From: F1-20-MAGs119 sp041164425
GTDB lineage: Bacteria > Actinomycetota > Acidimicrobiia > Acidimicrobiales > Ilumatobacteraceae
DNA length: 23,908 nt
Direction: 5' to 3'
NCBI GenBank assembly: GCA_041164425.1
Contig: JBEAPO010000063.1
Location: 1 to 23,908, forward strand
Translations under genes and position numbers: made by a program
The notes under the pieces: generated by a model
What the model was told of the DNA's origin: nothing
Databases searched by the model: none
The model's input: only the letters and a program-made list of their open reading frames with translations
Shown here: piece after piece, positions 7,077 through 17,636 of the stretch
Layout: each line of letters opens with the position of its first letter
Numbering within the stretch: position 1 is the stretch's first letter

Positions 7077-9580
7077 CCCTCGCGCCGACCGGGCTGCCGG
7101 TCGAGGCGTGCATCCCCGACCTCATCGAGGCACTGTCGAATCGTCATCGTTGCGTACTTGTGGCGCCACCCGGTTCCGGAAAGACGACACTGGCTCCGCT
7201 GCGACTCCTCGAAAGCGGCCTTCTCGCACTCAACGAGCGAATCATCATGCTCGAGCCGCGCAAACTCGCCGCTCGTGCCGCAGCGCGACGCATGGCCCAA
7301 CTACTCGGTGAGCGCGTCGGCGAAACGGTGGGGTACCAGACACGCGACGAGCGGATCATCGGCGCGACAACCCGCATCGAGGTTCTCACCGAGGGCGTGT
7401 TGACGCGTCGGATGCAGAACGATCCTGATCTGCCCGGCGTCGGCATCGTCATCTTCGACGAGATACACGAGCGCAACCTGCCCGGTGACCTCGGACTCGC
7501 GCTGTTGCTCCACGCACAACGATCACTCGGCACCTCGCAACGACTCGTCCTCATGTCGGCGACCCCCGACACCGAACAATGGTGCGCGTATCTCGCCGAC
7601 GACGATGTCCCCGTACCGGTCGTTGCCAGCGACGGATCGTTGTTTCCCGTCGACATCGATTGGTGGCACGCCCCGACGATCAGGAAAGGCCAGCGCCGCG
7701 ACGCCGACCGTCTCGAAAACAAGGTCGCCGACACGGTGTTTCGCGCACTCCGCGAGACTGAGGGAGACATCCTCGTATTTCTTCCGGGTATCGGCGAGAT
7801 TCGCCGCGCGATTGAGACCACGTCCCGCATCGTCGATGCGACCGTCGACTTGTTCCCGCTCGCGGGCGCGCTCACTCAAGACGAACAAGACGCCGCGCTC
7901 GCACCGAGTAGACCCGGGCATCGACGCATCGTGTTTTCCACCGATATCGCGGAAAGCTCGTTGACCGTCGACGGCGTTCGCGCGGTGATCGATTCGGGCC
8001 TCGCCCGTTCACCGCGCTTTGACCCAAACACGGGAATGTCGAAACTGCTGCTCGGCAACGTGAGCCGCGCGTCGGCCGACCAGCGGGCCGGTCGCGCGGG
8101 TCGTCTCGGGCCTGGCCGCGCGTATCGCCTCTGGCCCCAAGCCGAGCACCGGTCGCGCCGGGCACAGATCGAGCCTGAGATCCTGCAGGTCGACCTCGCG
8201 GGTTTGGCACTCGAACTCGCCGCATGGGGTGTCGAAGTCGACGACTTGCGCTTTCTTGATCAACCGCCGCGCGCAACCTTCGAACAGGCCCGCGAATTGC
8301 TCGACATGCTCGACGCTCTCGACGACAACGGGCACGTCACCGAGTGGGGTCGCACGATGCTCGGCGTGCCTCTTCATCCACGCTTGGCGGCCATGGTGGT
8401 CGGCGCGCACGACACCGATGTGTGGACGGCGTGTCTTCTCGCGGCGCTGCTCGAAGACCGCGACGTCGTACGCACAACTGGCGGACGACGCGAGGACGTT
8501 CCCGAAGACCTCGCCTGGCGCATCGAATGCATCGACGAACTCGGCACCGACGATCGCATCGACCGCCGTGCTGCGGCGCGCGTGCGCGACCAGGCACGCG
8601 ACATCCTTCGGCGCTCGGGTCGAACCGCGACGTCAGGTTCGGCACGACCGAACCGCGTCGGTGCGCTGTTGCTGCGCGCGTATCCCGACCGACTCGCCGT
8701 CCGCAAAACCGGTGCCGGTCAGTTCCAACTGCGCACCGGGAACGCCGCATGGGTACCCAAGGAGTCGGACCTCGCCGATGAATCTTTCATCGTCGCCGCC
8801 GACGTCGACGGCGACCGAAAGAACACGAGGGTTCGCCTCGCGGCGGCAATCTCCGCCGACGACATCACCGACCTGCTCGCGGAGCACGTGACCGTCAGGA
8901 ACTCCGTCACTTGGGATCGTGAACGCAACGATCTCGTTCAGCTGATCGAGTGGCGGCTCGACGGAATGAAGTTGCGCGAAGTCCGTCAGAAGCCCGCACC
9001 CGGGCCCGATACGACGGCGGCGCTCATCGAACGTGCGCGATCCACGAGTCTGCAATGTCTTCCCTGGGGACCCGCGGCGGAATCCCTCGTCGAACGAGTG
9101 CGGTTCCTCAACGCACGCGACCCAAGTTGGCCCGATTGGAGCAACAAGGCGCTCATCGCCACGCTTGACGAGTGGCTCGCGCCGTATCTCGCCGGCTGCG
9201 TGTCGCGCACCGACCTCGACAACCTCGACCTCTCTGTCGTCCTTCGGAGCGGGCTTCCCTACGACCTCGGCCCGCACCTCGACGAACTCGCGCCGGCCCG
9301 CGTGACGCTCGCCAATGGCCGCGACATGCGCATCACCTACCGCGGTGACGACACACCCATGCTTTCGGCACGCGCGCAACATTTCTACGGCACGAACACC
9401 CATCCAACGATCGTGAATGGCGCAGTTGCGCTCGTCATCGAACTTCTGTCCCCAGCCGATCGCCCCATTCAGGTGACCGCAGACCTGCCGGCATTCTGGG
9501 CAGGGTCGTGGGCCGAGGTACGCAAGGACATGGCGGGTCGCTACCCCAAACACGACTGGCCCGTGAATCCCGCCACCTGA
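7073..9580 (+). CDS. hrpB: ATP-dependent RNA helicase HrpB (DEAH/RHA family)
   Basis: The 835-residue length equals the usual HrpB size. Motifs in order: Walker A APPGSGKTT with Lys37, DEIH at 129-132 (HrpB-type Walker B), SAT at 162-164, VFSTDIAESSLTV (287-299), and QRAGRAGR (337-344). A winged-helix/ratchet region and the long HrpB-specific C-terminal domain follow. HrpB is a poorly characterised bacterial relative of DEAH helicases acting on RNA. The frame is open from 6656, but that extension overlaps the preceding gene in another frame and is arginine-rich nonsense; the GTG at 7073 overlaps the preceding stop by 4 nt and places the nucleotide-binding domain at the normal distance from the N-terminus. 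No motif is missing. Confidence 0.93.
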   Translation: MTLAPTGLPVEACIPDLIEALSNRHRCVLVAPPGSGKTTLAPLRLLESGLLALNERIIMLEPRKLAARAAARRMAQLLGERVGETVGYQTRDERIIGATTRIEVLTEGVLTRRMQNDPDLPGVGIVIFDEIHERNLPGDLGLALLLHAQRSLGTSQRLVLMSATPDTEQWCAYLADDDVPVPVVASDGSLFPVDIDWWHAPTIRKGQRRDADRLENKVADTVFRALRETEGDILVFLPGIGEIRRAIETTSRIVDATVDLFPLAGALTQDEQDAALAPSRPGHRRIVFSTDIAESSLTVDGVRAVIDSGLARSPRFDPNTGMSKLLLGNVSRASADQRAGRAGRLGPGRAYRLWPQAEHRSRRAQIEPEILQVDLAGLALELAAWGVEVDDLRFLDQPPRATFEQARELLDMLDALDDNGHVTEWGRTMLGVPLHPRLAAMVVGAHDTDVWTACLLAALLEDRDVVRTTGGRREDVPEDLAWRIECIDELGTDDRIDRRAAARVRDQARDILRRSGRTATSGSARPNRVGALLLRAYPDRLAVRKTGAGQFQLRTGNAAWVPKESDLADESFIVAADVDGDRKNTRVRLAAAISADDITDLLAEHVTVRNSVTWDRERNDLVQLIEWRLDGMKLREVRQKPAPGPDTTAALIERARSTSLQCLPWGPAAESLVERVRFLNARDPSWPDWSNKALIATLDEWLAPYLAGCVSRTDLDNLDLSVVLRSGLPYDLGPHLDELAPARVTLANGRDMRITYRGDDTPMLSARAQHFYGTNTHPTIVNGAVALVIELLSPADRPIQVTADLPAFWAGSWAEVRKDMAGRYPKHDWPVNPAT

Positions 9581-9626
9581 TTACATTGCTCAGCGCGTGA
9601 ACGTGCATCGCCCACGGGTGAACCCC

Positions 9627-9632
9627 TACCGT
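9627..9632 (+). promoter_or_regulatory. -10 box of a leaderless promoter (fumarase)
   Basis: TACCGT ends 6 nt before the ATG at 9639, and this decides the start against the upstream in-frame GTG at 9597. Confidence 0.5.
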
Positions 9633-9638
9633 GGGGTC

Positions 9639-11291
<1,653 letters not shown>

Positions 11292-11418
11292 CAAACGGAC
11301 GGGGCTCACGCCACCGACCCGACTACTCGAGTGTCCCCACGTCGCCACCGCAGGTGAGAACCAAGCACGAGCCCGTTCCCTCTTTCGTTTTGTCGGAGTC
11401 GAAGGCCGGCAACAAGCC
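11292..11418. other. Convergent intergenic spacer without a clear gene
   Basis: 127 bp between the fumarase and enoyl-CoA hydratase stop codons. A 6-bp inverted repeat (GGGCTC near 11304, GAGCCC near 11368) is followed on the plus strand by a pyrimidine stretch with TTT and TTTT runs, so transcripts may end here, but the repeat arms are about 60 nt apart and this is weak. No open frame with gene-like codon use is seen. Confidence 0.3.
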
Positions 11419-12240
11419 CTACAACTCGGCGGCGAGATCGCCGAGACGCGATTCGCCTTCGACGGTCTGGCCACCGCGTGCCAGGAAGTTTCGCATCGCG
11501 ACTTGCGATTCGGGATTCGCAAGCAGTCGGTTGAACGCACCCGATTCGCGCAGCAGATCAGGTACCAGATCACGATCGGCGCGCAACACCGCCTCTTTCG
11601 CCGCCGCAACGGCAGCAACGGGAAACTTCGCGATGCGCGACGCCAAGTCGTCGACGAACGGCCACAAACGTCCATCGTCGAAGGCGCGGTTGACCCAGCC
11701 CCACTTCTCCGCCGTATCGGCATCGATGTCGTTCGAGCCGAGAATCACTTCGAGCGCGCGCGACCGTCCAACGAGACGGGGCAAGTGAACCGTTCCACCC
11801 GCGCCCGGCACGATGCCGAGCGCCACCTCGGGCTGGTTGAAGATTGCGGCGCCGCGCATGGCGAATCGCATGTCACAGGCGAGCGCCAACTCGCTGCCCC
11901 CACCACCTGCACGACCCTCGATGACGGCAACCGTCGCCTTCGGCATCGTACGAAAGTTCTCGCACATGCGGTCGAAATCGTTCAGTCGTTTCGGCTCGGG
12001 CATGTCGGTGGGCAGACCGAGAATGAGCTCGACGTCGAAATGTGCGATGAAGAACCCGGGCACGGCCGACGAAAGCACGACGACGCGAACATCGGGGTCA
12101 GTAACGAGCTCGTGCGACACGCGCACCATGTCGGCATACAGGGCCGCGTCGAACAGATTGATGGGCGGATTGTCGATGACAACCCGTGCGACCCCCCCAT
12201 CGACCGACACGCGGATGACGGAGTAACCTTCGTACGTCAC
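11419..12240 (-). CDS. Enoyl-CoA hydratase/isomerase family protein (crotonase fold)
   Basis: This 273-residue protein carries both acidic residues of true hydratases: Glu117 in GGGGSELALACDM and Glu138 in NQPEVALGIVPGAGGT. The oxyanion-hole segment is GFFIAHFDVELI (62-73). It could therefore hydrate 2-enoyl-CoA thioesters, though relatives include isomerases and side-chain-cleaving enzymes. The GTG start overlaps the stop of the upstream LLM oxidoreductase (GTGA, 12237-12240), so the two are co-translated and may work on the same compound. It ends convergently with the fumarase gene. Confidence 0.88.
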   Translation of the reverse strand: MTYEGYSVIRVSVDGGVARVVIDNPPINLFDAALYADMVRVSHELVTDPDVRVVVLSSAVPGFFIAHFDVELILGLPTDMPEPKRLNDFDRMCENFRTMPKATVAVIEGRAGGGGSELALACDMRFAMRGAAIFNQPEVALGIVPGAGGTVHLPRLVGRSRALEVILGSNDIDADTAEKWGWVNRAFDDGRLWPFVDDLASRIAKFPVAAVAAAKEAVLRADRDLVPDLLRESGAFNRLLANPESQVAMRNFLARGGQTVEGESRLGDLAAEL

Positions 12241-13145
12241 GACAAAAGAGTCTTCAGTGCCGCGCGGGTGTTCGCCGACTCGTCGGCGTCGCCACCGAAC
12301 TCGACGGCCGCAAAGTCGGTGACACCGACATCAGCGAGGGCGGAGATGCGGTCGGACACCTCGGCAGCAGTGCCGATGATCGCGATGTCGGCCGGGCCGG
12401 CCGCTCCTTCCTTGTCGAGCATGGCGCGGTAACTAGGCAACTGTCCGTAGATCGCGAACACCTGCGAGGCGCGTTCCCGCGCTTCGGCAACTTTCGTGGT
12501 CACACACACCGGTAGAGCAGCGATGACGCGCGGCTTGGATTTGCCGAGTTCGTCGGCCGCGCGGTTTAGCACAGGAACGGTGTGTCCGGCCAGTGTCGAC
12601 GGCCCGGTGCACCACGTGAGGGTTCCGTCGGCCAGTGCAGCGGTGACACGCAACATTTGTTCGCCCAGTGCGGCGACGACGACACCGAAGGGCTGCGAAC
12701 CCGCAACTGAGACACCCGCATGCGTGGAGTACACGTCGCCCGAAAACGACACATTGTTCGTCTTGTTCAGCGACTGCAATACCGTCAGGTATTCGCGCAT
12801 ATGGCGCACGGGCTTGTCGAACGACATGCCCATCATGGTCTCGATCACGATCTGGTGGCTGAGACCGATACCCAACGTCAGGCGGCCACCGGCCGCGGCG
12901 TTCACCGTGAGGCACTGCTGGGCCAGCATCATCGGGTGACGCGGGTACGTGGGCACCACGGCGGTTCCCAGTTCGATGCGCGGCACTTCGCGACCGATGA
13001 GCGCGAGCAACGTCAACGCATCGTGGGCGAAGATCTGCGGCATCCAGTAACTGGCGAACCCGTCACGCTCGGCCTGTTTCGCCTCGGCCACCACCTGATC
13101 GACCGTGCCAGACTGGGCGGCACCCCCGAAGAGCCCAATTTTCAT
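12237..13145 (-). CDS. LLM-class (luciferase-like) flavin/F420-dependent oxidoreductase
   Basis: This 302-residue protein starts MKIGLFGGAAQSGTVD and has the TIM-barrel pattern of the actinobacterial F420-dependent LLM group: YWMPQIFAHDALTLLALIG (33-51), IELGTAVVPTYPRHPMMLAQQ (57-77), GGRLTLGIGLSH (86-97) and the late segment GVVVAALGEQMLRVTA, which contributes to cofactor binding. The cofactor is assigned from family resemblance, not proven. The ATG lies 6 nt after TACGTT (13152-13157), a leaderless promoter within the 20-nt gap to the ABC-F gene. The downstream enoyl-CoA hydratase is translationally coupled, suggesting a joint step in degrading a lipid or cyclic CoA-ester. Confidence 0.88.
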   Translation of the reverse strand: MKIGLFGGAAQSGTVDQVVAEAKQAERDGFASYWMPQIFAHDALTLLALIGREVPRIELGTAVVPTYPRHPMMLAQQCLTVNAAAGGRLTLGIGLSHQIVIETMMGMSFDKPVRHMREYLTVLQSLNKTNNVSFSGDVYSTHAGVSVAGSQPFGVVVAALGEQMLRVTAALADGTLTWCTGPSTLAGHTVPVLNRAADELGKSKPRVIAALPVCVTTKVAEARERASQVFAIYGQLPSYRAMLDKEGAAGPADIAIIGTAAEVSDRISALADVGVTDFAAVEFGGDADESANTRAALKTLLS

Positions 13146-13151
13146 GGGCCG

Positions 13152-13157
13152 AACGTA
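13152..13157 (-). promoter_or_regulatory. -10 box of a leaderless promoter (LLM oxidoreductase)
   Basis: TACGTT on the minus strand ends 6 nt before the ATG at 13145, in the 20-nt gap after the ABC-F stop codon. It suggests the LLM-hydratase pair is transcribed separately from the upstream operon. Confidence 0.5.
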
Positions 13158-13165
13158 TCAGGACT

Positions 13166-14782
13166 TCAAGAAAGACTGACGAGGTCGAGCCAGGACTGAT
13201 TGAAGTAGTCGACTTCGCCGTCGGGAAGCAGCAACACTTTGGTGGGCGCGAGTCGTTCGACGAACTCGGTGTCGTGGCTGACGAAGATGATGGCGCCCTT
13301 CCAGGTGCTGAGGGCATCAGCGATGGCCTCTCGGCTCGACGGGTCGAGGTTGTTCGTCGGTTCGTCGAGCAGCAACAGGTTGTTGCGTCCCACCATCAGC
13401 ATGGCAAGCGCGAGCTTCGTTTTCTCTCCACCCGAGAGGGTGCCCGACTCTTGGAAGACCTTGTTCGACGAGAGCCCGAACATGCCGAGGTAACCGCGCA
13501 GTTGCGTCTCGGTGAGATTCAGGTGCGCGGGGGCTTCCTTGCGCATGTGGTCGAGAAGGCTGGCGTACGGGTCGAGGTTGTCGTGCTCTTGGGCGTAGTA
13601 GCCCATCTGCACGTTGTGGCCGAACGAGAAGTCACCGATGCTCGCCTGCGTCTCGCCCGCCAAGATGCGCAGCATGCTGGTCTTGCCCGCGCCGTTGAGG
13701 CCGAGCACGAGCAGTCGTTCTCCCCTGCCGAGGTCGAACGACACGTCTTCGAAGATGGGCGGCCCGCCGTACGCCTTCGAAAGGTGGTCGACGCGAATCA
13801 CGGTTTCGCCCGCTGCGGGCGGGTCGGGGAATTTCACCTTGAGCACGCGGTCCTTGGTGACGGCCTTCGTGCGGTTCGACTCCATACGGTCGATGCGCTT
13901 TTCGATGCTGTGGGCCATCGACGCCTTGGTTGCTTTGGCGCCGAAGCGGTCGACGAGGGTCTGCAGTCGGTCGATTTCCTTCGACTCGAGTGCGGCCTTG
14001 CGGGCTTGGCGTTTTTCGTCCTCCGCGCGGGCCGACTTGTACTGCGAATAGGTGCCGCGGTATTCGACCAAGCTGCCGAGGTCGTCTTCACCGGGACGAT
14101 CGAGGTGAAGGACGCGCGTGATGGCCTCGTCGAGAAGTTCGAGGTCGTGGCTGATCACCAACAACGCGCCTTTGTACTGACGGAGGAAGTGGAGAAGCCA
14201 TGTTTTCGCGTCGACGTCGAGGTGGTTCGTCGGTTCGTCGAGAAGCAGCACGTCGCTGCCGGCGAAGAGGATCTTCGCCAGTTCGACGCGGCGACGTTCA
14301 CCACCCGACAACACGTTGAGTTGCAAGTCGAGACGATCCGCACGGAGACCGAGTCCCGCGGCGATTGCGCGCGCCTCGCTTTCCGCGGCGTACCCACCCT
14401 GCGACGTGAAGAGGTCCTGCGCCTTCGCAAACTTGTTGATGTTGGTTTCGTTCGGGTTTTCTTCCATCGCGATGCGCAACTTCTCGATGCGCGTCAACTG
14501 CTCGTCGATGTTGCGACCGGCGAGGATGTGTGTGATCGCCATTCGGCCGTCGAATTCACCCGCTTGACGCGGGTCTTGTGACAGGTAGCCGAATCCGCCT
14601 TTGCAGACAATGCCACCGCCGGCAGGTTCGAGATCACCGCCGAGTGTCTTGAAGAAGGTGGTCTTTCCCGCCCCGTTGCGGCCGACCAAGCCGACCTTGT
14701 CTCTCGGCATGATCGTGAACGACGCATCCTCGACGATCGTCTTGCCGCCCACCTCGACGGTGAGAGCGTTGACTTGAAGCAT
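13166..14782 (-). CDS. ABC-F family ATPase (translation-associated)
   Basis: This 538-residue protein contains two ABC domains and no membrane segments, as in ABC-F proteins that act at the ribosomal E site or in antibiotic resistance. First domain: Walker A GRNGAGKT (34-41), signature LSGGE (158-162), Walker B LLLDEPTNHLD (179-189). Second domain: Walker A GLNGAGKT (361-368), signature LSGGE (449-453), LLLDEPTNNLD (470-480). Between them is the charged helical linker (about 245-325) typical of the P-site tRNA interaction motif. There is no clear C-terminal extension. Start ATG and the stop of the upstream SGNH gene share one base (TGATG, 14780-14784), so it is translated from the mscL operon. 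Which subfamily it belongs to cannot be told here. Confidence 0.92.
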   Translation of the reverse strand: MLQVNALTVEVGGKTIVEDASFTIMPRDKVGLVGRNGAGKTTFFKTLGGDLEPAGGGIVCKGGFGYLSQDPRQAGEFDGRMAITHILAGRNIDEQLTRIEKLRIAMEENPNETNINKFAKAQDLFTSQGGYAAESEARAIAAGLGLRADRLDLQLNVLSGGERRRVELAKILFAGSDVLLLDEPTNHLDVDAKTWLLHFLRQYKGALLVISHDLELLDEAITRVLHLDRPGEDDLGSLVEYRGTYSQYKSARAEDEKRQARKAALESKEIDRLQTLVDRFGAKATKASMAHSIEKRIDRMESNRTKAVTKDRVLKVKFPDPPAAGETVIRVDHLSKAYGGPPIFEDVSFDLGRGERLLVLGLNGAGKTSMLRILAGETQASIGDFSFGHNVQMGYYAQEHDNLDPYASLLDHMRKEAPAHLNLTETQLRGYLGMFGLSSNKVFQESGTLSGGEKTKLALAMLMVGRNNLLLLDEPTNNLDPSSREAIADALSTWKGAIIFVSHDTEFVERLAPTKVLLLPDGEVDYFNQSWLDLVSLS

Positions 14783-15813
14783 CAGCCGGCCGACGAACTT
14801 GGCGCTGCCGCCGTGGTTTGCGGCGTAGCAGTTGTGGGTGCCGGCGCGATCGTGGTCGGCGCAGCCGTGGGTTGCGGGGCCGAGGTTGTGTTGACGGCGA
14901 CCGTCGTCGTGATACCGGCGATCGTTGTCGTGGCTCCCCCTGGCGAGGGCGCGCCGGTGGTGGCGGATGCGAGTGTCGTGGATGGTGCATCGATGCTCGA
15001 CGGCGGCACGGTGGTGTCGTCCTTGCCGGGCATCACGTCGCGCAAAACGCGGCTGTCGTCCTGAAAGTAGACCTTCATGCAGTCACCCGGGGATGTGGGC
15101 GCGATTCCCGCGGCACGCGCAATTGCCGTGGCAAGTACGACACGACCCTTCGGCGTGGGATGGATGCGATCTCCGCTCAGAACGGCCGGTGCCTTCGAGA
15201 TCGCGGCCCAGTCGAGGATGCTCGCGTTTGGGTAACGCTCGACGAGTTCATCGATCACCGCATTGACTTCTTTCTGCGGTGCACGGAAGACGGTCGTGTT
15301 CGCCAGCACAACCGGTGTGTCACCGATGCGGTCGAGGATCTTCTCCATTGTCTCGCGGTAGCGCTCTTTGCTACCGGCGTAGTTCGTGCCGAGTTCGATG
15401 ACGACCGCGTCCCAGCCCTCGTTCCAGCGCCTCTCAAGCACCTTGAGGCCGAACTCGACGAACTGGCCGGCTTCTGCTTCCAGGGCCACGTTCCAACCCT
15501 GCGGCACGAGGAGACCGCAGGCCTCGTTGCCGTAGCGCTTTGAGATCGAGGAGAGAATCGAGTCTCCGATCATGAGGAGACGATTACCCTTCGCCACCGC
15601 ACCCAGAAGTGCGCCATCGATTTCGGGAATCGAAACTTCGGCCGCAAGATCGGGCGGCAGCGTCGCGACGCCCACGAAGTCGTTACCCGGAATTCGCCCG
15701 ACGCCATCGAGGGTTCCACTGGTGTCGCCGCTGGCTCCGCCACACGACGGCACGAGAAGCGCCACTACCGCGAGCACCGCCGCTCCGGCCCAGATCGATC
15801 GACGGGACGTCAT
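14782..15813 (-). CDS. Secreted SGNH/GDSL-hydrolase-like lipoprotein with Thr/Pro/Ala-rich tail
   Basis: The 343-residue protein begins with a basic n-region and hydrophobic stretch ending in VPSC, so Cys24 is a likely lipidation site, although Pro at -2 is unusual. The SGNH catalytic layout is visible: Ser85 in MIGDSI (block I), Asn144 in ELGTNYAGS, and Asp215/His218 in GDRIHPTPKG (block V). From about residue 266 to the end the chain is a low-complexity Thr/Ala/Pro/Ser tail, perhaps spanning the wall. The domain resembles those in acyltransferase-linked SGNH proteins that de- or O-acylate envelope polymers. It overlaps mscL by 4 nt (ATGA, 15810-15813) and the ABC-F gene by 1 nt, so all three are coupled. 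The substrate is unknown. Confidence 0.85.
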   Translation of the reverse strand: MTSRRSIWAGAAVLAVVALLVPSCGGASGDTSGTLDGVGRIPGNDFVGVATLPPDLAAEVSIPEIDGALLGAVAKGNRLLMIGDSILSSISKRYGNEACGLLVPQGWNVALEAEAGQFVEFGLKVLERRWNEGWDAVVIELGTNYAGSKERYRETMEKILDRIGDTPVVLANTTVFRAPQKEVNAVIDELVERYPNASILDWAAISKAPAVLSGDRIHPTPKGRVVLATAIARAAGIAPTSPGDCMKVYFQDDSRVLRDVMPGKDDTTVPPSSIDAPSTTLASATTGAPSPGGATTTIAGITTTVAVNTTSAPQPTAAPTTIAPAPTTATPQTTAAAPSSSAG

Positions 15814-16241
15814 GGACGGCGGCGCAGTTCGTCGCGGATTTCCGTGAGGATCTCGTTCGTCGTCGGCGCCGGCTTCGCATCGGCTTCGCCGGAACGGAAC
15901 CGGTTGTAGAGGCGGATCACGAGGAACATCGCCAGCGACACCAGGAGAAAGTTGATGGCCGCGGTCAGCAGTGAGCCGAGGGGAACGAAACTGCCATTCA
16001 GGTTCACACCCTTGTCGTTGAAATTCGGAGTCTTACCGCCGAAGATCGCCCCGATCAGGCCACCGAGGATGCCCGGATTGTCGCCGCCGTTGCCGGCGAA
16101 CGAGTCGATGATCGTCTTGAATGTCGCGCCCATCACGAAGGCGACACCGAGTTCGACCACGTTGCCGCGGTCGACGAATTCACGGAACTCGCGAACAAGA
16201 CGCTTCTGCTCACGCAGTTTCTCGGTGGAGATGACGGCCAT
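15810..16241 (-). CDS. mscL: Large-conductance mechanosensitive channel MscL
   Basis: At 143 residues this is the normal MscL size. The N-terminal amphipathic helix (about 8-24) leads into TM1 with NVVELGVAFVMGATF (27-41), the pore-lining and gate segment; a periplasmic loop with Asn/Gly-rich residues follows, then TM2 (about 86-110), and a C-terminal helix EILTEIRDEL (130-139) that forms the cytoplasmic bundle. MscL opens as a pentamer to release solutes on hypo-osmotic shock. The ATG lies 6 nt after TAAAAT (16248-16253), the best -10 box in the window. It heads a coupled operon with a secreted SGNH lipoprotein and an ABC-F ATPase. Confidence 0.95.
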   Translation of the reverse strand: MAVISTEKLREQKRLVREFREFVDRGNVVELGVAFVMGATFKTIIDSFAGNGGDNPGILGGLIGAIFGGKTPNFNDKGVNLNGSFVPLGSLLTAAINFLLVSLAMFLVIRLYNRFRSGEADAKPAPTTNEILTEIRDELRRRP

Positions 16242-16247
16242 TACGTC

Positions 16248-16253
16248 ATTTTA
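16248..16253 (-). promoter_or_regulatory. -10 box of a leaderless promoter (mscL operon)
   Basis: TAAAAT, one mismatch from TATAAT, ends 6 nt before the mscL ATG. It lies in the 25-nt gap after the MFS gene, so mscL need not depend on the upstream transcript. Confidence 0.6.
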
Positions 16254-16266
16254 CGGGCGAAGAGCG

Positions 16267-17547
16267 TCAATTCTCGGCGCGGTCCTCGAGGTCGGAGAAG
16301 CGATCGACGCGACGCAGGGCGGGGAAAAGCACCCACCACAATCCCGCGATACCCACCGTTGCGATACCACCGCCGACGACCGCGCCAGCCGTGCCGACCG
16401 CCTGCGACGCAACGCCCGACTCGAACGCTCCGAGTTCGTTCGATGCTCCGATGAAAACGTTCTCGACGGCCAGCACTCGGCCGCGCTTCTCATCGGGAGT
16501 CACGAGCGGAACGATCGAACTTCGTATGAACACGCTGACCATGTCAGCTGCACTCATCACCAGAATAGCTACGAATGCAACGACGTAGTTGTGCGTCAGG
16601 CCGAGGACAACCGTCATCACACCGAACGTGGCCACGACCATGAACAACTTGTGTCCGACACGTCGACGCACCGGCTTCCACGCAAGGAAGACCGCCATCA
16701 CTGCGGATCCGATGCCGACGGCTGCACGCAGCCATCCGTAGGCAACGTCACCGACGCCCAGACGCTCTTCGGCGATGACGGGCAAAAGCGCGATCGCACC
16801 GCCGAAGAGGACCGCAAACAGATCGAGCGAAATTGCAGCGAGGAGGATCGGTGTCCGCCGGATGAACACGAGGCCTTCGATCGCGTGACGAAAGGTCGGC
16901 CGCTCGGTCGACGCGGCGACATTGTGCGGCACATCGACGCGCAGCATCGCCGCCATACCCACTGAGATCAGAATGGATGCGGCGAAATAAGCGACCCACG
17001 GGTCGATGCTGTAGAGAAGGCCTGACATCGCAGGTCCCGCAATGGCTGCCCCCGTCCACGTCGCCGAGGAAAGTGCGATCACTGCGGGCAATCCGCCCGG
17101 CGGTGCGATCGAAGGCCAGATCGAGCGTGCAGCAGGCGCAACGAAGGCACGTGCGACTCCATAGAGGAGCGTGATCATGAAGATCGGCGCGACGGCCGTC
17201 GGGTTCGTTCTCGCGTAGAACATCAGCGCAACTGCACTGACGAGTTCGCCTGTGACGGCGATCAGCACCACGTTGCGACGGTAGAAGCGGTCGGCCACGA
17301 CGCCGGTGACCAGCACCAGAACCGCGGCGGGCAGGAACTCGACGAGGCCGATCCAGCCGATGTCGATCTCACGGCCTGTGATGTCGTAGACCTGCTTGCC
17401 CAACACCGCGGCCTGCAACATGAGCCCCGTGTAGAGGCAGATGCTGTAGACGAGCATCGCCCGAACATTCCGCGAATGCAGGACCTCTCGTGAAGTCAAC
17501 TGAGCAGGCGGCTCGGGGGTGCTCAGCTGGCCGGGGTCTGTGGACAC
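16267..17547 (-). CDS. MFS transporter (12 TM, EntS/MFS_3-like)
   Basis: The 426-residue protein shows about twelve hydrophobic segments, beginning near residue 29 after a polar cytoplasmic N-terminus, with the MFS motif A region GVVADRFYRRNVV between TM2 and TM3. The overall pattern and short loops are like the enterobactin-exporter-type MFS_3 group, which includes many putative drug or siderophore exporters; the cargo is unknown. The GTG start lies 8 nt after TAGGGT (17556-17561), probably a leaderless promoter. It is divergent from the amidase gene and 25 nt upstream of mscL. Confidence 0.88.
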   Translation of the reverse strand: MSTDPGQLSTPEPPAQLTSREVLHSRNVRAMLVYSICLYTGLMLQAAVLGKQVYDITGREIDIGWIGLVEFLPAAVLVLVTGVVADRFYRRNVVLIAVTGELVSAVALMFYARTNPTAVAPIFMITLLYGVARAFVAPAARSIWPSIAPPGGLPAVIALSSATWTGAAIAGPAMSGLLYSIDPWVAYFAASILISVGMAAMLRVDVPHNVAASTERPTFRHAIEGLVFIRRTPILLAAISLDLFAVLFGGAIALLPVIAEERLGVGDVAYGWLRAAVGIGSAVMAVFLAWKPVRRRVGHKLFMVVATFGVMTVVLGLTHNYVVAFVAILVMSAADMVSVFIRSSIVPLVTPDEKRGRVLAVENVFIGASNELGAFESGVASQAVGTAGAVVGGGIATVGIAGLWWVLFPALRRVDRFSDLEDRAEN

Positions 17548-17555
17548 TGTCGGCG

Positions 17556-17561
17556 ACCCTA
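17556..17561 (-). promoter_or_regulatory. -10 box of a leaderless promoter (MFS transporter)
   Basis: TAGGGT on the minus strand ends 8 nt before the GTG at 17547. Confidence 0.45.
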
Positions 17562-17627
17562 GCCCACTGCAACTACTGGTAGACTATTTGTCCGAAACCT
17601 AATACTTTGAAATCCGCCGTCCGAAAT

Positions 17628-17631
17628 GAGG
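17628..17631 (+). promoter_or_regulatory. Ribosome binding site deciding the amidase start
   Basis: GAGG lies 5 nt before the GTG at 17637. The in-frame TTG at 17607 has neither a Shine-Dalgarno nor a correctly spaced -10 box. TAATAC at 17600-17605 may be the -10 box, giving a short leader of about 25 nt. Confidence 0.45.
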
Positions 17632-17636
17632 CCCAC

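Noticed and set aside
11292..11418. Bidirectional terminator between the fumarase and hydratase genes
   Set aside because: The only inverted repeat has arms about 60 nt apart and the T runs are short and broken; kept only as a weakly supported spacer.
13274..14581. A 435-codon open frame on the plus strand
   Set aside because: It is exactly antisense to the ABC-F gene, whose two ATP-binding domains are unmistakable; long antisense frames are expected at this GC content.
14820..15020. Repetitive-looking GC-rich stretch considered as a tandem repeat or CRISPR
   Set aside because: It codes for the Thr/Ala/Pro-rich tail of the SGNH lipoprotein; the repetition is at amino-acid level and there are no regular spacers.
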